From Ewingella americana (GTDB taxonomy: Bacteria > Pseudomonadota > Gammaproteobacteria > Enterobacterales > Enterobacteriaceae), in NCBI RefSeq assembly GCF_006438725.1, contig NZ_RCZD01000006.1, forward strand, positions 186,001 to 250,000: 64,000 nt of DNA. The letters are read 5' to 3'. Within the stretch, counting starts at the first letter, position 1; every line of letters starts with the position of its first letter. The notes under the pieces were generated by a model that ran no database searches, had not been told where the DNA came from, and saw nothing but the letters and a program-made list of their open reading frames with translations. Shown here one piece after another: positions 20,873 to 30,722 of the stretch. The position numbers and the translations under genes are program-made.

Positions 20873-21936
20873 CCAGTATGCGCCGCCGGTTATTGGTTAT
20901 GTTAGCACTCATCCTCTTTGTGACTCAACTGACCAGTATTTTCTGGTTGTGGCATGAAAGTCAGGAACAAATTAATTTATTAGTTAACGACACGCTGTCG
21001 GCCAAAGTTCGGAATACTCACGTCGAGAAGGAGATCGCGGAAGCTATTGCTTCACTTATCGCCCCTTCGTTACTGATGATGGCAGTGACGCTACTTCTCT
21101 GTTTCTGGGCAATCAGCTGGATTATTCGCCCCCTGAATCAATTACAGAACCGGCTCGATATGCGCTCAGCCGATAATCTCTCGCCTTTGCCGTTAAACAG
21201 TGAGATCCGCGAGATCGTTTCTGTGACCAACGCATTGAATCAACTTTTCTCACGTCTTTCGAATACGATTCAACAAGAGCGCCTGTTTACGGCAGATGCC
21301 GCCCATGAACTGAGAACACCGCTGGCGGGAGTACGCCTGCATCTTGAACTCATGGAGCAGAAAGGGGTTGATGGTAGCCGGACGCTGATCACCCGTATCG
21401 ATCAATTGATGCATACCATTGAGCAATTATTAATGCTCTCCCGCGCCGGTCATAATTTCGCCAAAGGCTACTATGACCGAGTCGACCTCGTCGATCATGT
21501 CATTATGCCGCTGCAGGAAGAGCTGCTGGAGATGGTCAATCAGCGTCGTCAAAAGCTTACGTTTAACATGCCAGAACAACTGTTTATTCAGGGAGACGCG
21601 ATTCTGCTCAGGCTGATGGTGCGTAATCTGGTTGAAAATGCCTACCGCTATAGCCCTGAAGAGAGTGAAATCCTTGTCACCTTGTCACGCAAGGCGGAAG
21701 GTGTTTTGGTGCAGGTGGAGGATCAGGGGCCAGGAGTTGATGAGCAGCAAGCCAGTGAATTGACCCATGCCTTCAAACGCATGGATCAGCGTTACGGCGG
21801 TAGCGGGCTGGGTTTGAATATTATTATTCGGATCGCCACGTTACACGGGGGAAGTTTGGTGTTGAATAACCGCCAGGGAACTCGCGGTCTTTGTGCGCAG
21901 TGCTGGCTACCGGAAACGGCTTTCAGCAAATTCTAA
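20869..21936 (+). CDS. basS: sensor histidine kinase of the PmrB/BasS type
   Basis: A 355-residue kinase. Transmembrane segments occupy about residues 8-28 and 63-85, enclosing a very short periplasmic loop. The loop contains an ExxE-like element (E55-I-A-E58), comparable to the Fe(III)/acid-sensing motifs of PmrB. HAMP follows, then phospho-acceptor H146 in ADAAHELRTPLAG, the N-box NLVENAYRYSP, and G-boxes DQGPGVD and GGSGLGLNI. Its start overlaps the basR stop (ATGA). The FWLWHESQEQ segment matches BasS. The sensed signal is inferred from the family. Confidence 0.85.
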   Translation: MTSMRRRLLVMLALILFVTQLTSIFWLWHESQEQINLLVNDTLSAKVRNTHVEKEIAEAIASLIAPSLLMMAVTLLLCFWAISWIIRPLNQLQNRLDMRSADNLSPLPLNSEIREIVSVTNALNQLFSRLSNTIQQERLFTADAAHELRTPLAGVRLHLELMEQKGVDGSRTLITRIDQLMHTIEQLLMLSRAGHNFAKGYYDRVDLVDHVIMPLQEELLEMVNQRRQKLTFNMPEQLFIQGDAILLRLMVRNLVENAYRYSPEESEILVTLSRKAEGVLVQVEDQGPGVDEQQASELTHAFKRMDQRYGGSGLGLNIIIRIATLHGGSLVLNNRQGTRGLCAQCWLPETAFSKF

Positions 21937-21976
21937 AGCGGTGTAATGCGCAGTAGAGCCAATGAGAACCGGCAAT

Positions 21977-22003
21977 AAAAAAGGTCGCACAAGGCGACCT
22001 TTT
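21977..22003. terminator. bidirectional terminator between basS and obgE
   Basis: AAGGTCGC, loop ACAAG and GCGACCTT, with a T-run on each strand (stronger on the obgE side). Confidence 0.85.
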
Positions 22004-22032
22004 ATCACGTCATTCGCTTTGAGCAGCGGGGA

Positions 22033-23223
<1,191 letters not shown>

Positions 23224-24195
23224 TCATTCACCGGGTTGCTTAAGTTTAGCCACCAGGTTTTGTTCTGTCCGACCAGGCCACCAACGATGGCCAATTGCGG
23301 AAAACATCGCCCCCGCCACCACCACGAATGCACCAAGATAACCAATAGTGTTAAGTACCGGTGCGGCAAACATACCAGGCCAGGCGAGTGCCAATAAATC
23401 TGAAAATAGCAGGGTAAACAACGGCGTCAGGGTGACAAAAGCACTCACTTGCGCCGCCTGCCATCTCGCCATCGCTTCCGCTAATGCGCCGTATCCTACT
23501 AAAGTATTCGCGCCGCAAAACAACAAGCAGGCAAATTGCCAACTGCTGAGCTGAGAAAGCATCGCCGGACTGGCCAGCGGGAGCAATGCGATAGAACACA
23601 AAGTGTACAGCATAAATAAGATCTGAGGTGAGGCCAGCCGGCGCAATAAGATCTTTTGTGCCACGCCGTAGACTACCCAAACCGTTGCCGCGCCGATCCC
23701 AAGTAATACACCTAACGTGTAATCAGTGAGTCGGGTAAAAATTTCTATCAGGCTGGTATTAAAAAACAACACCAGCCCCAAAATAAGCATACCGGCGCCG
23801 ACGACCTGGGTGATACGCATCCTTTCTTTCAGGATAACGACGCTGGCAAACATCATACCAACGGGTGATAACTGTCCGATAACCTGCGATGCCGTTGGGC
23901 TGAGGTATTGCAGAGATGACCCGAATAAAACGAAATTGCCCAGTAATCCGCAGGTGGCTATCAGAAGCAAAACCAGCCAGCCCGGACTTTTGAACATTTG
24001 CATCGATGGCAATCTCTGCCGCGACGCCAGAATACACCCGAGAACAACAGCGGCTAATGAAAACCGGAACCAAACGACGGTAAACGGGTCCATCACCACT
24101 AAAACCTGCTTCATGGCAATCGGCAGAGAACCCCAGCATATCGCCGTGATTATCGCTAACATGATCCCTATGGGCGCCTGCGATTTTATGTCCAT
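23224..24195 (-). CDS. yhbE: DMT-family inner-membrane transporter YhbE
   Basis: A 323-residue protein with about ten hydrophobic helices and two EamA repeats. It aligns along its length with E. coli YhbE (ITAICWGSLPIAMKQ, LSPTASQVIGQLSPVGMM, GYGALAEAMARWQAAQVS). The start at 24195 removes a 14-residue extension that reads into the upstream terminator. The substrate is unknown. It lies between rpmA and obgE, behind a terminator that should reduce expression relative to the ribosomal genes. Confidence 0.9.
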   Translation of the reverse strand: MDIKSQAPIGIMLAIITAICWGSLPIAMKQVLVVMDPFTVVWFRFSLAAVVLGCILASRQRLPSMQMFKSPGWLVLLLIATCGLLGNFVLFGSSLQYLSPTASQVIGQLSPVGMMFASVVILKERMRITQVVGAGMLILGLVLFFNTSLIEIFTRLTDYTLGVLLGIGAATVWVVYGVAQKILLRRLASPQILFMLYTLCSIALLPLASPAMLSQLSSWQFACLLFCGANTLVGYGALAEAMARWQAAQVSAFVTLTPLFTLLFSDLLALAWPGMFAAPVLNTIGYLGAFVVVAGAMFSAIGHRWWPGRTEQNLVAKLKQPGE

Positions 24196-24225
24196 ATTCT
24201 TGCCAGATTGGGCGAACCAGAATGT

Positions 24226-24254
24226 AAAAAGCCCCACAACGAATTGCGGGGCTT
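24226..24254 (-). terminator. terminator between rpmA and yhbE
   Basis: GCCCCGCAA/TTGTGGGGC stem followed by TTTTT on the minus strand, about 30 bases after rpmA and before yhbE-obgE. Confidence 0.8.
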
Positions 24255-24282
24255 ACATCTATTTACTTAAGACGCGAAAAAT

Positions 24283-24552
<270 letters not shown>

Positions 24553-24558
24553 CTAGAC

Positions 24559-24870
24559 TTAAGCGCTGATGCCGGTGATTTTAACGTCAGTGAACCACTG
24601 ACGGTGGCCCTGTTGCTTACGGTAGTGTTTACGACGACGAAACTTAACAATCTTAATTTTATCGCCACGACCGTGAGCTACAACTTCAGCTTTGACCAAA
24701 CCGCCAGCAACTAATGGCAGACCGATATTAATTTCTTCACCGTTAGCAATCATGAGAACTTGATCGAACTCGATTGCTTCGCCAGTTGCGATGTCCAGCT
24801 TCTCAAGGCGAATAGTCTGCCCTTCGCTGACACGGTGTTGTTTACCACCACTTTGGAAAACCGCGTACAT
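24559..24870 (-). CDS. rplU: 50S ribosomal protein L21
   Basis: A 103-residue L21, the exact E. coli length with the ATG at 24870 ([18 protein letters not shown]). The conserved [16 protein letters not shown] block contacts 23S rRNA. It is the first gene of the rplU-rpmA-yhbE-obgE operon and divergent from ispB over a 259-bp gap that must carry both promoters. Confidence 0.98.
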   Translation of the reverse strand: MYAVFQSGGKQHRVSEGQTIRLEKLDIATGEAIEFDQVLMIANGEEINIGLPLVAGGLVKAEVVAHGRGDKIKIVKFRRRKHYRKQQGHRQWFTDVKITGISA

Positions 24871-25129
24871 ATAAAACTCCGCTTTCCGCGCACTCAACTT
24901 TGTATAGTCCAGAGGGCGCTATAAATATTCACAATAGGGCGCGAATTCTACGCAAAAAATCAGCATAAGACAATAGCACTTTCACTACTAAAGAAGAAAA
25001 AAAGCGCAGTTCTTCCGATGGCATTTATCTGCACTGTTTTTCAAGTACAATCCCCTTTACAGTTAGTGCCATGTGCCAATGTGAGCCTGATCTCATTGCG
25101 GTGAAGAGAAACACAGCCGAAAAAACACA

Positions 25130-26101
25130 ATGAACCTAGAACAGATTATCGATCTCACCGAACAGGACATGGAAGCGGTTAACGCAACCATACTTGAGCA
25201 GTTGAATTCTGATGTATCGCTCATCAATCAGCTGGGATATTACATCATTAGTGGCGGGGGTAAACGAATTCGCCCCATGATCGCCGTTCTTGCTGCCCGC
25301 GCCTTATCCTATGAGGGTAATAAGCACGTTACCGTTGCGGCCCTGATTGAATTTATCCACACAGCCACGCTGCTGCACGACGATGTTGTCGATGAATCCG
25401 ATATGCGTCGCGGAAAAGCCACGGCCAATGCCGCCTTCGGCAATGCTGCCAGCGTGTTGGTGGGCGATTTTATCTATACCCGTGCTTTTCAGATGATGAC
25501 GGATCTCGAATCAATGCCGGTGCTGGCGTTAATGGCTAAGGCCGTGAACGTTATTGCAGAAGGCGAAGTTTTACAGTTGATGAACTGCAACGACCCGGAT
25601 ATCACCGAAGAGAGTTACATGCAGGTTATTTACAGTAAAACCGCACGTCTGTTCGAGGCCGCCGCGCAAGCTTCGGCCATGTTAGCCGGCGGCAGTGAAG
25701 AACAAATTCAGGGCTTACAGAATTATGGTCGTTATCTGGGTACGGCTTTCCAGCTTATTGACGATCTGCTCGATTACGACGCCAATGGCGAAACGCTTGG
25801 CAAAAATACCGGTGACGATCTGAATGAAGGGAAACCCACCCTGCCTTTGCTACATGCGATGAAAAATGGCAATGCGCAGCAATCTGCCATGATCCGTCAG
25901 GCCATCGAAGAAGGAAATGGCCGCCATTTACTGGAGCCTGTTTTAGCCGCTATGCATCAATGGGGGTCGCTGGATCACACCCGCGCCCGTGCTGAAGAAG
26001 AAGCTGACAAGGCAATTCAGGCTTTACAGGTTCTACCTGAGTCGGTTTATCGCAGCGCTCTTGAGGGTCTTGCGCATATTGCTGTCAGACGCGAATTCTG
26101 A
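25130..26101 (+). CDS. ispB: octaprenyl diphosphate synthase
   Basis: A 323-residue trans-polyprenyl synthase making the C40 side chain of ubiquinone-8 and menaquinone-8. The first aspartate-rich motif is LLHDDVVDESDMRRG and the second QLIDDLLDYD. The GGGKRIRP signature lies near residue 43. The C8 product length is inferred from the family. It is divergent from rplU and convergent with a Mu-type DNA-binding gene. Confidence 0.97.
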   Translation: MNLEQIIDLTEQDMEAVNATILEQLNSDVSLINQLGYYIISGGGKRIRPMIAVLAARALSYEGNKHVTVAALIEFIHTATLLHDDVVDESDMRRGKATANAAFGNAASVLVGDFIYTRAFQMMTDLESMPVLALMAKAVNVIAEGEVLQLMNCNDPDITEESYMQVIYSKTARLFEAAAQASAMLAGGSEEQIQGLQNYGRYLGTAFQLIDDLLDYDANGETLGKNTGDDLNEGKPTLPLLHAMKNGNAQQSAMIRQAIEEGNGRHLLEPVLAAMHQWGSLDHTRARAEEEADKAIQALQVLPESVYRSALEGLAHIAVRREF

Positions 26102-26126
26102 CCAGCCCCTGTGCAGTATGCATATG

Positions 26127-26155
26127 AACATGTACCGCCTTACGCGGTACATGTT
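26127..26155. repeat. stem-loop downstream of ispB
   Basis: A perfect 12-bp stem AACATGTACCGC/GCGGTACATGTT with a 5-base loop between the convergent ispB and Mu-type gene. No T-run follows on either strand, so it may be a 3'-end stabiliser or a Rho-linked end rather than an intrinsic terminator. Confidence 0.55.
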
Positions 26156-26172
26156 GCCATTAACGCGTCAGT

Positions 26173-26532
26173 TTAAGCCTCTGATCCGATGCTAAGACGT
26201 TGGAGAACTTCAGATAAACCTTCCCTGACAATGAATTTTATGATCATTTCACGTTCCTTTTCCTTAAGTTGTTTATAACTTTCAACCCAAATTGCCAAAG
26301 GATCCTGATGTGCTGAATAGACATATTCAGCAGACTGTTCTTTCATCTCCAGACAATCCAACGCTTTTATAGGTATGCTGTCGATGTGATATTCAACAGC
26401 CCTTCCCTGAACACCACGCCGACGGCGCTTAATCCAGGAATCACGCCGCGCCATACCATGAATACCTTGCGTTGAGGAAGGTAACCCATCAAAGCCAATA
26501 AGCTCCTTAGCTGCAAACCACTCTTTTTTCAT
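26173..26532 (-). CDS. DNA-binding protein with Mu transposase/repressor N-terminal type HTH
   Basis: A 119-residue protein. Residues 1-60 (WFAAKELIGFDGLPSSTQGI, ARRDSWIKRRRRGVQGRAVEY, DSIPIKAL) match the pattern of the DNA-binding domain shared by MuA and the Mu c repressor: the GLP.T..GI helix turn, W..R...GV.G.A.EY wing and LP. The last 50 residues are charged and helical (KQLKEKEREMIIKFIVREGLSEVLQ), perhaps for oligomerisation. A good AAGGA site precedes the ATG. It is divergent from the Ner-like gene at 27211. No transposase catalytic domain, prophage structural gene or att site is visible, so it looks like a domesticated regulator. Its targets are unknown. Confidence 0.75.
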   Translation of the reverse strand: MKKEWFAAKELIGFDGLPSSTQGIHGMARRDSWIKRRRRGVQGRAVEYHIDSIPIKALDCLEMKEQSAEYVYSAHQDPLAIWVESYKQLKEKEREMIIKFIVREGLSEVLQRLSIGSEA

Positions 26533-27210
26533 AACGTTCCTTTTCAGATTGCACTAAAGCACAACAGAATAATGTTACAAATCCTTGAGACAGTGAATAA
26601 AACCGTAGGAGGCTGTTCACTTTTCCATTTAAAGACATATTTAATAACTGCAGCTAACTTATAGCACTACTTAATGGAAAGAAGAAATACGAATTAATGT
26701 AAAAATAGCGATAAACAATAACCACTAAGTATCGATGAATCTTTTTTATGAAAACCAACGATGTATAAATTACATTTTTCAGAAAGCCTCCCTCACTGTA
26801 GAACAAACTCAGAGAAAACCCCCTTAAAACCTTTAAATACAATAAGTTAATTAAATTGGTTATATATAAAAAATGCTCAATCATTGTTAAAAAATCGCTA
26901 CAACAACCTCCTGTAGCAGCCTTTATTACGTATTCCTTTAAAACGTAAGGTTAATATTAAAAAAACTTTAACCTACACATCTCATTAATAAACCAATATT
27001 TTTATGTGCTTCCTGAAGTTAACCATCAAAAAATCAGATTGCACGTTTGCGTTAATATCAAGAAAGAGATATTTTCCAGAAAATAATTAACATGTTTTTT
27101 AGAAACAGAAACGTCAATTCCGAAATTCAATATTTCAGATCTTGATTCCAGAAGTCACACTGCAATTAAAATGACATTGAGTAGTTTGCCGATAATGAAA
27201 GGGATTAAAC
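26533..27210. other. AT-rich divergent regulatory gap with no supported gene
   Basis: These 678 bp are markedly AT-rich compared with their neighbours. They hold a direct repeat TCAGATTGCAC at 26544-26554 and 27034-27044, and an inverted repeat AGGTTAA/TTAACCT at 26948-26974. A second inverted repeat GCTACA/TGTAGC lies near 26897-26917. A 76-codon hydrophobic minus-strand frame (26654-26884) has no ribosome-binding site and looks compositional. The gap probably contains the promoters and operators of the two divergent DNA-binding genes (inference). Confidence 0.5.
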
Positions 27211-27477
27211 ATGAAAGGATGTAAAGAAAATTGGCATCAGGCAGATATCATCGCCGCATTGCGCAAGAAAGGCACGACACTGGCAGCAGTCTCTCGGGGG
27301 GCGGGACTGAGTTCATCGACGCTGGCAAACGCTCTGTCGAGGCCATGGCCCAAAGGAGAGCGCATTATTGCTGATGCCATTGGCATCCATCCTTCGATGA
27401 TTTGGCCGAACCGATATTTCGACCCGACAACATCTCAACGTATCGTGCGTAAAATCCGCCTGCCGAACAAAAGCTGA
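27211..27477 (+). CDS. sfsB: Ner-like transcriptional regulator SfsB/Nlp
   Basis: An 88-residue helix-turn-helix protein aligning with E. coli SfsB (Nlp) and with Ner of phage Mu. Matching segments are WHQADIIAALRKKGTTLAAVSRGAGLSSSTLANALSRPWPKGERII and IHPSMIWPNRYFD. E. coli SfsB is described as stimulating maltose genes. Here, as in E. coli, it lies close to ispB, but the next gene is mdh rather than murA. A GCCGATAA octamer 15 bases before the start resembles a FliA -10. Confidence 0.88.
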   Translation: MKGCKENWHQADIIAALRKKGTTLAAVSRGAGLSSSTLANALSRPWPKGERIIADAIGIHPSMIWPNRYFDPTTSQRIVRKIRLPNKS

Positions 27478-27485
27478 ATTTATCG

Positions 27486-27516
27486 AAAAAAAGCCGCCGG
27501 ATTATCCGGCGGCTTT
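27486..27516. terminator. bidirectional terminator between sfsB and mdh
   Basis: GCCGCCGGA, loop TTA and TCCGGCGGC, flanked by A/T runs. On the minus strand it ends in TTTTTTT, making it a strong mdh terminator. Confidence 0.88.
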
Positions 27517-27536
27517 CTAAGCATTCAGCAATATGA

Positions 27537-28475
27537 TCAGTTGTTGATGAATTGCTCACCTAATTCGATATCTTTATGCAGCACGCTAAGCATTGACTCC
27601 AAAGAGCTTTGCTCAAACGCACTCAGCTTACCGATGCTCTTCAATTCGGCCACGCCGTTTTTACCCAGCAGAATCGGTTGAGCAAAGAACCGCGCATACT
27701 CGCCCAGCCCTTCAACATAAGCGCACTCGACAACGTTGCTTTCGCCATTTAGCGCACGAACTAAAGATAAACCAAAGCGTGCGCCAGCCTGACCCATAGA
27801 CAGAGTTGCAGATCCCCCGCCGGCTTTGGCCTCAACCACTTCTGTACCCGCGTTCTGGATACGTTTGGTCAACTCTGCCGCTTCACTTTCACTGAATGTC
27901 ACATCAGGGATCTGCGACAGGAGTGGCAAAATCGTAACGCCGGAGTGGCCGCCAATCACAGGGACTTCAATATCCTGTGGCTGCTTGCCTTTCAGCTCAG
28001 CAACGAAGGTATTCGAACGTATAGCATCAAGAGTGGTTACGCCAAATAATTTATTTTTGTCGTAAACGCCCGCTTTTTTCAACACTTCAGCGGCAATAGC
28101 TACCGTGGTATTCACCGGATTAGTGATGATACCAATGCACGCTTTCGGACAGGTTTTCGCAACTTGTTCAATCAAATTGCGAACGATGCCCGCATTGACG
28201 TTGAACAGATCAGAACGATCCATACCTGGCTTGCGCGCGACACCGGCAGAAATCAGCACCACATCAGCACCCACTAATGCTGGAGTTGCATCGACTCCAC
28301 AGAAACCTTTGATTTTTACAGCCGTAGGGATATGACTAAGGTCAACAGCAACACCTGGTGTTACCGGGGCAATGTCATACAGAGAGAGTTCTGAACCTGA
28401 AGGCAGCTGAGTCTTGAGTAGAAGGGCGAGGGCCTGGCCAATACCGCCAGCTGCACCGAGAACTGCAACTTTCAT
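27537..28475 (-). CDS. mdh: malate dehydrogenase (NAD)
   Basis: A 312-residue enzyme of the TCA cycle, the same length as E. coli with the ATG at 28475 ([20 protein letters not shown]). The Rossmann GAAGGIGQ motif, substrate arginines in [11 protein letters not shown] and the catalytic histidine in VIGGHSG near residue 177 are present. [16 protein letters not shown] follows. It is divergent from argR across 462 bp, as in E. coli. Confidence 0.98.
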   Translation of the reverse strand: MKVAVLGAAGGIGQALALLLKTQLPSGSELSLYDIAPVTPGVAVDLSHIPTAVKIKGFCGVDATPALVGADVVLISAGVARKPGMDRSDLFNVNAGIVRNLIEQVAKTCPKACIGIITNPVNTTVAIAAEVLKKAGVYDKNKLFGVTTLDAIRSNTFVAELKGKQPQDIEVPVIGGHSGVTILPLLSQIPDVTFSESEAAELTKRIQNAGTEVVEAKAGGGSATLSMGQAGARFGLSLVRALNGESNVVECAYVEGLGEYARFFAQPILLGKNGVAELKSIGKLSAFEQSSLESMLSVLHKDIELGEQFINN

Positions 28476-28937
28476 CCTATACTCCTTTTTTATCATAAAC
28501 TTAAAAATCGCCGTGAATTCATCTAGTTATGACCTTAATCTACTGACTTACCAAACACAATCACCGAACCACGATAGTGAGAAGCCGCGCAGTATAAAGG
28601 TTGTATTTCGGCTTAATTTAAGATTATTTCACTTATGCATCAAATACATATAGCAATAAAATCATAAAATAGCGTCACGAAACACGACAGGTTAATCGGC
28701 GGTTACATTACACCCGAAGACAACATCAGGACAATATCATTTTAATAACAATTTATTTACCTGCAACGGCGAAAATAATGCACGAAATTGGCATATTCAT
28801 GACATTTAATCGTTTGCACTCTTAGCCCGACTCCTTATATTTCGGAGAATTCATGGTTCATCGAAGAACGCTCATTGCATAAAAATTCATATATATGCAT
28901 AATCACCGGCACTATCGTAATGACCTTAGGGTGCAAA
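28476..28937. other. mdh-argR divergent intergenic region
   Basis: No gene is seen in these 462 bp. They carry the argR promoter with two ARG boxes at the right end and must hold the mdh promoter on the minus strand, which I could not place with confidence. Confidence 0.6.
28874..28911 (+). promoter_or_regulatory. argR promoter overlapped by two ARG boxes
   Basis: Box 1 contains TGCATAAAAATTCA (28876-28889), a full match to TGMATWWWWATKCA. Box 2 begins TGCAT at 28896 and is degenerate in its right half; the spacing is the usual 2-3 bp. A promoter TTGCAT (28875-28880), 17 bp, CATAAT (28898-28903) lies inside the boxes, so bound ArgR would block RNA polymerase. ArgR autoregulation is established in E. 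coli. Confidence 0.75.
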
Positions 28938-29408
28938 ATGCGTAATCCTGCTAAACAGGAAGATCTGATCAAAGCCTTCAAGTCCCTATTGAAGGAGGAG
29001 AAGTTCAGTTCTCAGGGTGAAATCGTCCTCGCCTTACAAGAAGATGGCTTCGAGAACATTAATCAATCGAAAGTCTCGCGCATGCTGACCAAGTTCGGCG
29101 CGGTGCGTACCCGCAATGCTAAAATGGAAATGGTGTACTGTCTGCCCGCCGAAATCGGCGTTCCAACGACCACCAGCCCATTAAAAAATCTGGTTTTGGA
29201 TATCGATTACAATGAAGCCGTGGTTGTTATCCGTACCAGTCCAGGTGCAGCGCAACTGATTGCACGTCTGCTGGACTCGTTGGGAAAATCGGAAGGCATC
29301 CTTGGCACTATCGCAGGGGATGACACCATCTTCACCACACCCGCACGCGGCTTCAGCGTTAAACAATTGTATGAAGCTATCCTCAGCCTTTTCGAGCAGG
29401 AACTTTAA
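28938..29408 (+). CDS. argR: arginine repressor
   Basis: A 156-residue ArgR, the E. coli length, using the ATG at 28938 ([30 protein letters not shown]). The N-terminal winged helix carries [20 protein letters not shown]. The C-terminal hexamerisation domain has the arginine-binding [10 protein letters not shown]. It represses arginine biosynthesis and is an accessory factor for cer-type recombination in E. coli. The longer upstream frame would start inside the ARG boxes and is rejected. Confidence 0.97.
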   Translation: MRNPAKQEDLIKAFKSLLKEEKFSSQGEIVLALQEDGFENINQSKVSRMLTKFGAVRTRNAKMEMVYCLPAEIGVPTTTSPLKNLVLDIDYNEAVVVIRTSPGAAQLIARLLDSLGKSEGILGTIAGDDTIFTTPARGFSVKQLYEAILSLFEQEL

Positions 29409-29907
29409 AACGCTTATCCTGTTCTGAGTTCAAGGCGTTACGACATATCACATGCAGGTTACCCGTTATTTTATCCTCAAGGTCTCCTGCAAGTACCTCT
29501 TAACCGTCTCGCTATATTATTACGATTCATCCTTCCTTAACTATCTACCTGAAAAGCATGTCATTCCGCCTATACCTTTCTCTTAATCGGTTCCTTCCAC
29601 TGTTAAATCAGGCCTTACCAGTCACATTACCGTTACAGAATGGTTTCAATAGTGCGAACAACTGCAAAATTACGCACAAATAGTCAAAGTATATTAATGC
29701 TTTGATTTTTAGAAAAAATAATTGGAGTTGTTCATTTATAAACCTCTTTTTATGCCTTTTGGTTATTAAAACCAATACAAGCACACTCATAACCACCAAA
29801 AATACTATTAGCAAACTATTAATATTTGTAGTTACTAGATGTATACTCATTTTCGTGATGTGAGTCACTGTTTGTTGAAGCGTATAATAAAATCGACGAG
29901 GTTAATT
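29409..29907. other. 499-bp gap between argR and the first yhcN-like gene
   Basis: No clear terminator follows argR. The right half is AT-rich and presumably holds the promoter of the downstream stress-protein gene. An 86-codon minus-strand frame (29608-29868) encodes two hydrophobic stretches but lacks a ribosome-binding site and is not called. Confidence 0.5.
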
Positions 29908-30168
29908 ATGAAAGTTACTACTACTATTGCGGCATTGAGCATTTTATCTGCTCTGTCATTTGGTGTTTTTGCAGCACAACCCGTTACGCAGGATCAAGCG
30001 AAAAATATGCAGTCTGTGGGGATAATCAGTGTCAGCGGTACGGGTGCACCTTCTGATATCCGTCAGGCATTGTCCGAAAAAGCCGATGAGCAAGGCGCAA
30101 AAGCCTTCCGTGTTATCGAAGCGCGTGAGGAAGGTCACTTCCACGCAACCGCAGAAATTTACCAATAA
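29908..30168 (+). CDS. yhcN: YhcN/BhsA-family (DUF1471) periplasmic stress protein, copy 1
   Basis: An 86-residue secreted protein. The signal peptide ends near FGVFA, and the mature DUF1471 domain contains VGIISVSGTGAPSDIRQALSEKADEQGAKAFRVIEA and ends HATAEIYQ. E. coli YhcN lies beside argR and responds to peroxide and acid. About 55 of 86 residues are identical to the next gene, so the pair is a tandem duplication. The ATG at 29908 is chosen so that the signal peptide begins the protein. Confidence 0.88.
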   Translation: MKVTTTIAALSILSALSFGVFAAQPVTQDQAKNMQSVGIISVSGTGAPSDIRQALSEKADEQGAKAFRVIEAREEGHFHATAEIYQ

Positions 30169-30392
30169 GATCGTATCGGTAAATAAAGCGAAGAGGTCTG
30201 AAAAAAATTCAGGCCTGTGAAATGAAAACGAAATTGAAAACCGGATTTATCGCTGCACTACACCAGGTTTCCAGAGCATCAAAACGCTCTTCAATCTTGA
30301 TAATCCAGACCTGATAAATCCCAACATGAATCGACGCTGTGATGAACTGCTTTTAAAAGTAGGCATCAACGTCAAAATATCAGGAAATTGTC

Positions 30393-30656
30393 ATGAAAAT
30401 CATTACTACTGTCGCTGCACTTAGCCTGTTCACTGCCGTTTCATTCGGCGCTTCAGCAGCACAACTGGTCACCAACGATCAGGCACAACATTTACAGCCG
30501 ATGGGCATTATCAGCGCCAGCGGCGTTAACGGAGTTCCCATGGATATCCGCCAGCAGTTGTCTGATAAAGCCGACAGCAAAGGTGCAAAATCTTTCCGCG
30601 TGATTGAAGCCCATAACGATGGCGCTTACCACGCAACAGCAGAAATTTATCAATAA
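30393..30656 (+). CDS. YhcN/BhsA-family (DUF1471) periplasmic stress protein, copy 2
   Basis: An 87-residue paralogue of the preceding gene. The signal peptide ends near FGASA, and the core is MGIISASGVNGVPMDIRQQLSDKADSKGAKSFRVIEA with the same HATAEIYQ terminus. A Shine-Dalgarno-like CAGGA lies before the ATG. It is separated from copy 1 by 224 bp that contain inverted repeats but no gene, so it could have its own promoter. The function is inferred from the family only. Confidence 0.87.
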   Translation: MKIITTVAALSLFTAVSFGASAAQLVTNDQAQHLQPMGIISASGVNGVPMDIRQQLSDKADSKGAKSFRVIEAHNDGAYHATAEIYQ

Positions 30657-30722
30657 GATCTCTGCCATAAAGTCAGTCCGTGTTTCATCATTATCAAATC
30701 TTCAGATTTTAGCGTTACCGGG

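Noticed and set aside
26654-26884. 76-codon hydrophobic minus-strand frame in the AT-rich gap
   Set aside because: No ribosome-binding site, composition typical of AT-rich non-coding DNA, and no recognisable family.
26173-27477. prophage or active Mu-like transposon
   Set aside because: Only two small regulators are present; no transposase core, structural genes, ends or target duplication.
29608-29868. 86-codon minus-strand frame with two hydrophobic stretches
   Set aside because: No Shine-Dalgarno at the GTG/ATG starts; AT-rich context; it would cover the promoter region of the yhcN-like gene.
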